From NCBI GenBank assembly GCA_905182375.1, contig CAJJBF010000005.1:163337-227336 (forward strand): a DNA stretch of 64,000 bases. The letters run 5' to 3'. The notes beneath the pieces are model-generated. The model was not told the origin of the DNA, ran no database searches, and worked only from the letters and a program-made list of their open reading frames with translations. Below, one piece after another: positions 28,698 to 36,020 of the stretch. Numbering within the stretch: position 1 is the first letter of the stretch; every line of letters begins with the position of its first letter. The position numbers and the translations under genes were made by a program. Origin of the DNA: Flammeovirgaceae bacterium UBA4465. Lineage in GTDB: Bacteria; Bacteroidota; Bacteroidia; Cytophagales; Cyclobacteriaceae.

Positions 28698-30065
28698 ATG
28701 AATACACATCAAGACACCATTGTTGCTTTGGCCACTGCCCCGGGTATCGGTGCCATCGGTATTATTAGAATTTCTGGTACTGCTGCCTTTCCTATCGTCA
28801 ACACATTATTTCCAAGTAAGGACCTAAATATTCAAAAAACACATACCATACATTACGGGCATTTATTGAAAAATAATCAAATTCTTGATGAGGTAGTAGT
28901 CTCCTTGTTCAAAGGTCCCCAATCTTATACCAAGGAAGACGTCATTGAAATCTCATGTCATGGATCTCCTTACTTGCTCCAAAGAGTCATTGAAGCCCTC
29001 ATCGATGGAGGTGCTCGATTGGCTAAACCTGGTGAATTTACCCAAAGGGCCTTCCTCAACGGGCGATTTGATTTGGCTCAGGCAGAGGCGGTCGCAGATC
29101 TGATTGCTTCAGAGAATGAAACCGCACATCAGGCAGCGATCAATCAAATGCGGGGTGGATTTTCCGACGAAATCAAAAAACTCAGACAAGAATTGATCCA
29201 TTTTGCCTCCATGATCGAGTTAGAACTTGATTTTGGTGAAGAAGATGTAGAATTTGCCAATCGCGAAGAGCTCAAATCATTGGTTGAGAAAATCCAAGGA
29301 GCAATCCAAGGATTAATCGAAAGCTTCAGCTTGGGAAACGTCATCAAAAAAGGCATCCCCACGGTCATCGCCGGTAAACCTAATTCAGGCAAATCTACTC
29401 TACTCAATGCCTTGCTCAATGAGGAAAAAGCCATAGTCTCGGACATCCCAGGTACGACCCGAGATTTTATTGAAGATGAAATTATTTTGGCAGGCATCCC
29501 CTTTCGATTTGTAGATACGGCAGGCATCCGGGCGACCGAAGATCAAGTAGAGGCCATGGGTGTCGCTCGAACACATACCAAAATGCGGGAAGCCTCTATA
29601 CTGCTCTATATGGTAGACCTTCAAAATGATAGCTTATCTGCTTATCAGGAACAATTATCCTCCTTGGAGCAGCAAGAAGTCCCTTTCATCATCGTAGGTA
29701 ATAAGCTGGATCAAGCAGACCAAAATTTAAAAACACATGTCCAATCTGATGATCGCGCAGTCTTGATCTCTGCGGCTTCTAAAACCAATCTCGAGGGATT
29801 GAAAAGCAAACTGATTGATGTCCTAGATCTGGCTCAATTTAAAAATAGCAATGCCATCGTGACCAATGCGCGTCATTATGAGGGGTTGATGCAAACGAAA
29901 ATAGCCCTTCGAAAAGTATTGCAAGGTATCACCGATGATATTACCCATGATTTTCTGGCAGCCGACATTCGACAATCACTACATGCCTTAGGAGAAATCA
30001 CTGGCGAAATTACTACCGATGATTTACTCGAGAATATATTTTCTAAATTCTGTATCGGGAAGTAA
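28698..30065 (+). CDS. mnmE: tRNA uridine-5-carboxymethylaminomethyl(34) synthesis GTPase MnmE
   Basis: A 455-residue G protein that, with MnmG, modifies the wobble uridine of tRNAs. It has an N-terminal tetrahydrofolate-binding domain (TIVALATAPGIGAIGIIRIS), a helical domain with an inserted G domain (G1 AGKPNSGKSTLLN, G2/G3 DIPGTTRDF and DTAGIR, G4 VGNKLD), and the invariant C-terminal CIGK. The length is typical. It appears to be a stand-alone housekeeping gene; the IS3-type element begins 79 bases after its stop. Confidence 0.97.
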   Translation: MNTHQDTIVALATAPGIGAIGIIRISGTAAFPIVNTLFPSKDLNIQKTHTIHYGHLLKNNQILDEVVVSLFKGPQSYTKEDVIEISCHGSPYLLQRVIEALIDGGARLAKPGEFTQRAFLNGRFDLAQAEAVADLIASENETAHQAAINQMRGGFSDEIKKLRQELIHFASMIELELDFGEEDVEFANREELKSLVEKIQGAIQGLIESFSLGNVIKKGIPTVIAGKPNSGKSTLLNALLNEEKAIVSDIPGTTRDFIEDEIILAGIPFRFVDTAGIRATEDQVEAMGVARTHTKMREASILLYMVDLQNDSLSAYQEQLSSLEQQEVPFIIVGNKLDQADQNLKTHVQSDDRAVLISAASKTNLEGLKSKLIDVLDLAQFKNSNAIVTNARHYEGLMQTKIALRKVLQGITDDITHDFLAADIRQSLHALGEITGEITTDDLLENIFSKFCIGK

Positions 30066-30144
30066 TTGCTTTTCTTTTTATTAGCTAAATACTTCTTATT
30101 GTGCCTTTTAAGTCATTTATTTTCTTTTTACTTATTGTATGTCA

Positions 30145-31162
30145 TCAAATAAAAGTGGACTTTTTCAGATATAAATTAAGCGAGTGTTGATACCAATTTA
30201 AATAAATATTTTGATTCTGTTTTTTCCGTTCAATTAAAGTTTGTTGTTTGATTCTTTTCCTGCGCCTAAGTTTTCGTTCTCCAGTTCCATAATAGACCTC
30301 AGAAGGAGTAAGGTTATTGATGGACTCATGGTATCTGTCATCGTTGTAATACTGAACAAATTGCTTCATCTTATGCTCTAACTGCCCTGGGCTGTAATAA
30401 TTATCCAGTTTCACTACATTCTTCACTGATCTGTGATATCGTTCAATTTTACCCTGAGTTTGTGGATGAAGCGGTCGACCTCGTACATGTTTCATGTTTC
30501 GGTCATTTAAATATTCTACTAGTTCAATAGATAGGTAACACGATCCATTGTCAAATAGTAATTTTGCAGGAGCATGGGGGTGTGCGACTAATAAAGCCTC
30601 ATCTAAGGTCTGTTTTTACATCCTCTGCCTTCATAGTGCCACACAACTTCCAGTTGACAATAAAACGGCTGTAATCATCCAATATGGTCGATAAGTAATA
30701 CCATCCCCATCCAACTATTTTAAAATAAGTGAAGTCTGTTTGCCACATCTGATTTACTGAAGTGGTTTTATCTTGAAAACTATCAGATGCACTCATAATC
30801 CTGAATGAAGGAGTTGTGATAAGACCATTGAGCTTTAATATCCTATATACACTCGACTCACTGATATAATAACTGTATTTATCTATGATATGCCATGCCA
30901 GCTCTCTAGATGATAACTCAGGGCGTTCTAAAGCAATCTCAACTACTTTATCTCTGTCAGCTAAGTTGATCTTATTCCAGACTTCTTTCCTATTACCAGA
31001 CCTTCGAGCCAACCCATCATATCCATGCTGTTGGTAGCTATTATACCAGTTGTAAAGGGTGGTTTTATTCACTCTTAGTTGCCTAAGCGTCCTGATAACA
31101 CCAAGATCACTTTGCGCTACAAGACGGATGATCTCCATCTTTTCGTTTTGACTGTAATGCAT
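30145..31162 (-). pseudogene. IS3-family transposase OrfB (DDE integrase), frameshifted
   Basis: The 5' frame (to ~30599) encodes the helical N-terminus (QNEKMEIIRLVAQSDLGV, TTLYNWYNSYQQHGYDG) and the first DDE Asp in WQTDFTYFKI. Near 30600 a single extra A ends this frame. The next frame continues with LLFDNGSCYLSIEL (second Asp) and HPQTQGKIERYHRS (catalytic Glu), and ends with a basic tail. All three catalytic residues survive, so only the frameshift prevents function. IS3 elements normally make an OrfAB fusion by programmed shifting at the orfA/orfB junction, but this break is inside the catalytic core and is not that site. Confidence 0.85.
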
Positions 31163-31179
31163 GTACTTCTTCCTCTTTA

Positions 31180-31524
31180 CTAGGGTGAACCAATGTTTTT
31201 TTTCAAGTCTCTCACTTCTAGTGAAAGATCTGCCACCAGTTCCTTTAAAGAGGCGTTCTCACCTTTTAATTCTTGAACCTCTGAGGTATTGGCTTCTCGC
31301 ATGGTATCGCCATTTAACCTGTGCTTGCCCGCTTCCATGAAATCCTTACTCCACTTGTAATAGTTTGCTTGATGAATACCTTCCTTGCGACAGAGTTCAG
31401 CAATACTCACCTCACCTGGGATACCTTCAATTACAATTCTGATCTTTTCCTCTGAATTATACGCCTTGCGTGTCTTCCTTTATAGTTCACTTATTAATGA
31501 ACTTGCATTTCTCTTCTTTCCCAT
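31180..31524 (-). pseudogene. IS3-family OrfA, interrupted by an in-frame stop
   Basis: From the ATG at 31524 the frame reads MGKKRNASSLISEL, then TAA (31480-31482). It continues in the same frame as RKTRKAYNSEEKIRIVIEG and SIAELCRKEGIHQANYYKW, the HTH of IS3-type OrfA, and a leucine-zipper-like end (LKELVADLSLEVRDLKKN). A GTG at 31410 could restart translation but would lose half of the HTH. OrfA binds the element's ends. Confidence 0.75.
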
Positions 31525-31689
31525 TATAGTTAAATTTAAGTGTTTACTCTGTTTAAAACACGCTCTTATAATTTAACCCTTATTAGTTCACTTTTTGCTG
31601 ACGGTATACAGATGGATACCTATGCGATGGTAGAGATCTTGAGAGTTTTGAGGGATAGGGTCAAGGAATATTATTAATCCTTATTTACG

Positions 31690-31890
31690 AAACCTCGCAG
31701 TTATATCTCTAAATAGATAAAAATAGTAAAAGGGAAACCCACTATATACTACAGGGTAGGTAACGAATGCAAAATCAAAATAGGTTTTAATCCCTCGCTA
31801 TCACCTAATAAAGCAATCCGCACTTTGAGCCGAGTCGTCACGCACCAGATAACCCCATACTCTTGACGTTACAGAATTTTGATTCTAAAA
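31690..31890 (+). repeat. ~200-bp duplicated non-coding element, copy A
   Basis: This block closely matches 33236-33435 in the same orientation. Shared landmarks in order: AACCTCG-GTTATAT, GGGAAACCCACTATATACTA, AAATCAAAATAGGTTTTAAT, AAGCAATCCGCACTTTGAGC, and the end TACAG-TTTTG-AT. The element lies just beyond the IS right end. No ORF is shared by the copies. It accounts for most of the gap 31602-31912. Confidence 0.8.
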
Positions 31891-31912
31891 AGAGAAACAT
31901 TACTTTAGTTGG

Positions 31913-32137
31913 ATGCTAACCAAAAATATGAAAACAAGAATAATCTACTATCTCTTGACAATTGGAGCCATTTATCTTTTTAGGGCAATCGATTTCTCCC
32001 CTTTTGAAACAAATTTTAATTTTACTTTATGGGAAAATGGTAAGTTATTTAGATGGCTTGGTCTGTCTCTTTTTTTAATCATAATTGAGGAAGTTCAAAT
32101 TAGTATAAAAGCTAAAAAAGAATTGAAAGTAGATTAA
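31913..32137 (+). CDS. Small membrane protein, 74 aa, unknown
   Basis: Two likely membrane helices (IIYYLLTIGAIYLFRA and WLGLSLFLIIIEEVQI) and a Lys-rich end. A second Met five codons in (31928) is an alternative start. No family recognised. It is in accessory DNA between repeat copies, beside another small membrane protein. Confidence 0.5.
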   Translation: MLTKNMKTRIIYYLLTIGAIYLFRAIDFSPFETNFNFTLWENGKLFRWLGLSLFLIIIEEVQISIKAKKELKVD

Positions 32138-32247
32138 TGTCTCTTCCCTTATATAGATGAGTACACATAGGCTTAGCTGCAAGCTTTACTACAAGCGGTA
32201 CCGAAAGTCGGAACTGTTTAATATTGGAAAAATAATAAATTGAGGTT

Positions 32248-32694
32248 ATGAAAAATAAATCAATTACTTACATTCAATATCCCTTAATATTAATAAGCAT
32301 TACACTTTGTATTTCTGGAATAAGGTGGCTGATGAGTTCAGAACCTTGGATATTAGATCAAGTTGCTAATGAAGAAAGATTACAAATGACTTTTGATGAT
32401 CTTTTTATAATTGATGGTAACTCAACATTAAGTGCATATCTGACTCAGATATATCGCTTTTTGGGGCTTTATGTTCTGGGAATAGGATTTTTACTCCTTT
32501 CGTTTACACCCAACAAATTTTTAGAAATATATTTTGTTAGAAAACAATTTTTAACCGTGCTTGGGATTTTGTTAGTTTCAAATTTGGTTTTAGCCTATAT
32601 TTGGATTCCTTCATCATATTTTATCTATTTAATGTGGGGTGCAATCGTATTGTACTGCTTTAGTCTTTACAATCATATTAGACTAATAGAATAA
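32248..32694 (+). CDS. DUF-type four-helix membrane protein, 148 aa, unknown
   Basis: Four predicted membrane segments (YPLILISITLCISGIRWL, FLGLYVLGIGFLLLSF, FLTVLGILLVSNLVLAY, YFIYLMWGAIVLYCFSLY) with a soluble loop after the first carrying QMTFDDLFIIDGNSTL. The layout resembles small DoxX/DUF-like integral proteins, but I cannot name the family. It lies in the same orientation as the 74-aa membrane protein, between two copies of the duplicated element. Confidence 0.6.
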   Translation: MKNKSITYIQYPLILISITLCISGIRWLMSSEPWILDQVANEERLQMTFDDLFIIDGNSTLSAYLTQIYRFLGLYVLGIGFLLLSFTPNKFLEIYFVRKQFLTVLGILLVSNLVLAYIWIPSSYFIYLMWGAIVLYCFSLYNHIRLIE

Positions 32695-32821
32695 CTATTT
32701 CTTATTGCAGTGGGTGCCGTACTGGACACCATTGGTGAAAGGCTGCTGCCACCACCAAATAAATACGAATAGATTATAGTAATCACCTTTCGAATCACCT
32801 TTTACATTATAATTGCAAAAG

Positions 32822-33142
32822 TTATAAATTGCCCTGTGGAGATTCTCCCTCCACTTTATACAACCTAAGATTAAAAAAAAAGAAAGATTTCAATGAATAA
32901 GGTTTACGATACCAAACTTCGTAAATTTCAAATTTGCCTTTACGGTCTTGGATTCCAACCCAACTCTTAGATAAAACCGCAGTTTCTGAATTAGCTAGAA
33001 ATTCAGATAAAGGCATACCAATATATGGTGCAGAGTATACAGGGTAATAAGGCTTAAAAGGGTATAAAGGCTGATGGTAGAAAAAAGGTTGGCAAGAACT
33101 TATCGATAAGATTAGGATGGTAGATAGTATAGCTACTTTCAT
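32822..33142 (-). CDS. Small lipoprotein with an intact paralogue relic elsewhere
   Basis: The ORF opens at 33178, but the Met at 33142 starts a lipoprotein signal (KVAILSTILILSISSC). The mature part has a Pro/Tyr-rich stretch (YPFKPYYPVYSAPYIG) and then GMPLSEFLANSETAVLSKSW with a basic/aromatic end. A decayed paralogue at ~62830-63299 shares the signal and the GMP-SEFL motif. Upstream in frame lies the leftover tail TLKLLAENDV of another gene, also repeated near 62752. This suggests a small repeated gene cassette. Function unknown. Confidence 0.65.
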   Translation of the reverse strand: MKVAILSTILILSISSCQPFFYHQPLYPFKPYYPVYSAPYIGMPLSEFLANSETAVLSKSWVGIQDRKGKFEIYEVWYRKPYSLKSFFFFNLRLYKVEGESPQGNL

Positions 33143-33235
33143 GAGACTAAGATAATATTTAAACATCATTCTCAGCAAGGAGCTTCAGAGTATCTACTAG
33201 GTTGTTGTTAATATCCATAAAAGTTATCTATTCAC

Positions 33236-33435
33236 AACCTCGGGGTTATATTGAGTTATCAGCAAGTATGAGTAATGGGAAACCCACTATATACTAAGGG
33301 GTAGGTAATAAATACAAAATCAAAATAGGTTTTAATCCCTAGCTATAACCTAACAAAGCAATCCGCACTTTGAGCCGAGCCGTCAAATACCAAATAATCC
33401 CATAGTCTTAACGCTACAGGTTTTGGATGCTAAAA
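33236..33435 (+). repeat. ~200-bp duplicated non-coding element, copy B
   Basis: Second copy of the element at 31690-31890 (roughly four bases in five identical by eye). A 22-base piece of its GGGAAACCCACTATATA core recurs inverted at 53283-53304. No ORF is conserved. Together with short flanks it fills the gap 33179-33548. Confidence 0.8.
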
Positions 33436-33548
33436 CTGTCTCACTTTTAATTTCATTCTAGACTATTAATGAAGAATGTAACAATTGGAGCAGACGAGAT
33501 TAGCATGATTCATCCACTCATCCATTATGTAACGATGACTGCCAATGA

Positions 33549-34218
33549 TCAGGCCGGTCCTGGGACACAGTTATTGACGAATAAAAGGGAAATTAAAGTA
33601 AGAAAGGTAAAAATACCCCAAGCATATGCATTTATCTTTAATAATACCTGCTCCACGTTCCCCTCGCTTGTACCCAACAAAAGCCAATATTGGAGATAAT
33701 AATGCACCAACAAGTGAAAGAAGTGCCAATGCACTAGCCATGGTCCAGTAACTAATTTTAGGTGCTTCTTGAGTATCTTTCTTTTTCTAGTAAGGGAACA
33801 ACAAGACCACTTTCTGTTATGATTGTATCGAATTTAATATCACCTAGTCGATTTATTATTTTATTGGGTTTGCTGTTTCTCTTTATCTCCTTTTTAGACA
33901 TATTATCTACCTCTTTGTATGTATTCAACTTTGATTGAATCAGTTCTTCTGAAAAGGGATTCAGATTTCTTAAAGAAACAGTTTCATGGATTATAGAGGT
34001 CTTCTTTGGTAAATAGTACTTTAAATCCATACTGTCAAATTCATATAGATAATTTGTTAAGACTTGGTTTTGAGCGGATAAAACCTTTGTGTTCCCTTCG
34101 GCTGAAGAGGGGTATCTTCTTTAAAGTCTGAAATTTATAAGCTGTAGCAAAATCAAATTTTGAAGTCGCACAACTTGTTAAAACAAGAGTAAAAAAATGA
34201 AAAGGTGATTTTGGACAT
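33549..34218 (-). pseudogene. Frameshifted lipoprotein gene with C-terminal membrane helices
   Basis: Starting at the ATG at 34218, the pieces fit in order after at least three shifts. They are a lipoprotein signal (TLVLTSCATSKFDF, reached after one missing base in a T run), then YPSSAEGNTKVLSAQNQVLT leading into LPKKTSIIHETVSLRNLNPF, LEKERYSR, and after another shift SYWTMASALALLSLVGALLS with PILAFVGYKRG and a second hydrophobic stretch IFTFLTLISLLFV. The twin hydrophobic end resembles DUF4190-like tails. The gene is clearly dead. The plus-strand ORF at 33469-33699 is a shadow. Confidence 0.72.
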
Positions 34219-34405
34219 GTTAAGGTGGTGATGATATGGAATACAAGTTATAAAAAGTATGTCTTTATTGCAAATAACTGTTTACTTTCTCTTTTGATAT
34301 ATAGAGGAGTGGAAATAAGGATAGCTGCAAACTATACTACTATCAAATACTTAAAAAAACAACCCTTCCCCTGCCTCCTCTCTAATTTTGCAAGAAACAA
34401 ATTAC

Positions 34406-34661
34406 ATGAGATTAGACACCCTTAAATGGAATGACCACACCTTCAAACAGCTATCCAAAGAAGCCAAGTTAATCTACTGTTTCCTAGAAGCACATTGCAG
34501 TACTGCTGGCTTTCTTCAAGCAGATGAATCAGACATCGCTAATGGTATTGGACTGGAGCGTAGATTGGGTCTTAATCCCTTTGGTAAGTATGATTATTCT
34601 CGCTATGAAAGAACTAGAAGATTCAGGCTTTATCGTACTAGGAGATTATGACTTTATCTAG
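34406..34661 (+). pseudogene. Relic of a phage/plasmid-type replication-initiation N-terminus
   Basis: RLDTLKWNDHTFKQLSKEAK, LIYCFLEAHCSTAGFLQADE and SDIANGIGL follow the winged-helix pattern at the start of phage-type replication proteins (FxxLxxxAKLLYxYL...GIY...IAxxxG). After a frameshift near 34575 it continues as ILAMKELEDSGFIVLGDYDF and stops. The rest of the gene is absent. A sign of former mobile DNA in this segment. Confidence 0.55.
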
Positions 34662-35039
34662 TCAAAGGAACGCACAAAAAGCGAGCGCATGGAAAGCTGA
34701 AAGTCAAGTGATAAGGCTAAGGATTACTACAGGGTTGGAGTACTTAAATCTGGGATGCATACAGCCGTTTTAAAGGAGATTAATAGTACTTGTGAGTGTT
34801 TCTCTAAAGAGGTGATATTGGAGGAGTTTGAGGCTTATTTTGAGGTGTTAGAAGGGAGGTATTTCATGAGGTGTTGAGGTGAGGAGATGATCCCTTGATT
34901 TTAAATAAGGGCATCTAAGGAATTTCAATATTTAGTTCGACAATAAGCTTTGGTCAAGGAACTAGGCTATCAATTTGTGTATAAACTCCTGGCATGTGGT
35001 GCAGTGAGAGTTTTTTAACATTATTTAAGAAGCTATTCT
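34662..35039. other. Degenerate stretch before the hydrogenase locus
   Basis: No intact gene. A short plus-strand run (LKSGMHTAVLKEINSTCECF, about 34750-34877) may be a remnant of the replication-type gene upstream. Nothing else can be supported. Confidence 0.4.
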
Positions 35040-35327
35040 TTATAAACCTTCGGACTTTCTTTCTTTCAACAAAATTTCATCTATTTTCAACTCATCCAAT
35101 TCACCCATTCCTTCCAAAAAATTCAACGTCCGTTGAGCCTCTTCCTCATCCACCTTGCTTATAGCAATTCCTACGTGAACGAGTACAAAATCTCCCACAT
35201 CAGCTTCAGGAACCAAATCTAAATTGATGACTTTTTTAATCCCGCCAAAGTCCACTTTCGCCATTTTCATAGCTTCAGGATCATCTGCAACGAAGTGCTC
35301 GATTTTACCAGGTACAGCTAAACACAT
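35040..35327 (-). CDS. hypC: Hydrogenase maturation chaperone HypC
   Basis: A 95-residue HypC/HybG. It begins MCLAVPGKI with the essential Cys2, continues with the OB-fold VDFGGIKKVINLDLVPE and VGDFVLVHVGIAISKVDEEE (usual family wording), and has a slightly long charged tail. HypC holds the Fe(CN)2CO unit with HypD and delivers it to the large-subunit precursor. It is transcribed divergently from hypF-hypD-hypE, downstream of the TetR gene on the same strand, 31 bases apart. Confidence 0.95.
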   Translation of the reverse strand: MCLAVPGKIEHFVADDPEAMKMAKVDFGGIKKVINLDLVPEADVGDFVLVHVGIAISKVDEEEAQRTLNFLEGMGELDELKIDEILLKERKSEGL

Positions 35328-35358
35328 AATTTTATAATTCTTTCTAATTTATAATTTA

Positions 35359-35988
35359 TCATTCTCTTATCAACCCCGGATAAACAATTATCTCAAATTC
35401 ATTAATTCCTTGATCGGTCATAAATGGCCTGATCTGCTGCCAAATCATATCTTTAAATGCTCCTTCGAAAAATTCTTCTTTCTCCAGAATTTTCTTTTTT
35501 GTCATCCAAAATGAACTGATAAACCAAATCATTTCGGCAACTTTTCTTGTTTGTTCAGATTTTAACTCAAGGATCAGTTCCCTTTTCATGTTGCTCTCAA
35601 ACCACTGCTGCAATTGCAAAATGAAATTGGCAATGTGCTCTTGCTGAATAGCGTGTATATATGGATAGAGCCTTTTGATTTCAAGAATATCGAGAAAGTA
35701 AAATGAATATGTATCCAGCAAATGGTAAAACCTGGTCAACTGATTATCAAAGTCAAGGAGTCCTGGTAGATTTTTCCATAGGCGTAATATCTTATCCATG
35801 TCAGCCGAAATGAGATTCCCAATTTTCTTTAAAATTTGTTCTTTGTCATGAAAATGGTAAGCTAGATTACCCACACTGATACTAGCTTCATTGGCAATCT
35901 GTTGCAAAGTGACATTTTGTAGACCCTGACCATTAAAAAGCATCAGTGCGGCCTCTGTTATCTTATTCCTGGTAGTTTGACCGCTCAT
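35359..35988 (-). CDS. TetR-family regulator at the hyp divergent promoter
   Basis: A 209-residue TetR protein. The N-terminal HTH is TEAALMLFNGQGLQNVTLQQ, IANEASISVGNLAYHFHDKE, followed by an all-helical ligand domain and a short hydrophobic end (INEFEIIVYPGLIRE). It lies between hypC and hypF, with its start codon inside a perfect 6+6 inverted repeat (35987-36001). The likely job is control of hyp or hydrogenase expression and itself. The ligand is unknown; TetR control of a [NiFe]-hydrogenase locus is not something I know as established. Confidence 0.88.
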   Translation of the reverse strand: MSGQTTRNKITEAALMLFNGQGLQNVTLQQIANEASISVGNLAYHFHDKEQILKKIGNLISADMDKILRLWKNLPGLLDFDNQLTRFYHLLDTYSFYFLDILEIKRLYPYIHAIQQEHIANFILQLQQWFESNMKRELILELKSEQTRKVAEMIWFISSFWMTKKKILEKEEFFEGAFKDMIWQQIRPFMTDQGINEFEIIVYPGLIRE

Positions 35989-36001
35989 ATTTGATAAATA
36001 T
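35987..36001. promoter_or_regulatory. Inverted repeat over the TetR start codon, putative operator
   Basis: ATATTT-GAT-AAATAT, perfect 6-base arms, in the 32-base gap between the TetR gene and the ATG of hypF at 36021. It is well placed for a repressor to block both directions. AT-only repeats arise by chance easily, so confidence is limited. Confidence 0.45.
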
Positions 36002-36020
36002 AACCTATTTTGGTATACTT

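Larger units (their letters stand above)
30145..31601 (-). mobile_element. Decayed IS3-family insertion sequence, full length
   Basis: About 1.46 kb bounded by imperfect 17-bp terminal inverted repeats (TCAAATAAAAGTGGACT at the left and, read inward on the minus strand, TCAGCAAAAAGTGAACT at the right; 13 of 17 match). It contains minus-strand orfA and orfB of an IS3-type transposase. Both are broken: an in-frame stop in orfA and a one-base shift in orfB. No clear target duplication is visible. A truncated copy in the same orientation lies at 54334-54727, so the two bracket the hydrogenase region. Confidence 0.88.

Noticed and set aside
31180..31524. Programmed readthrough or frameshift for IS OrfA/OrfB
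   Set aside because: The stop in orfA and the shift in orfB do not lie at the orfA/orfB junction where IS3 elements shift; ordinary decay explains both.
30139..31610. Target-site duplication of the IS3 element
   Set aside because: Bases next to the two terminal repeats do not match; either never clear or lost by decay.
33469..33699. Plus-strand ORF of 76 codons
   Set aside because: It lies largely antisense to the lipoprotein relic at 33549-34218 and its product has no recognisable pattern.
34225..34425. Plus-strand ORF of 66 codons before the replication-type relic
   Set aside because: Low-complexity product, no start signal and no family features; overlaps the start of the better supported relic.
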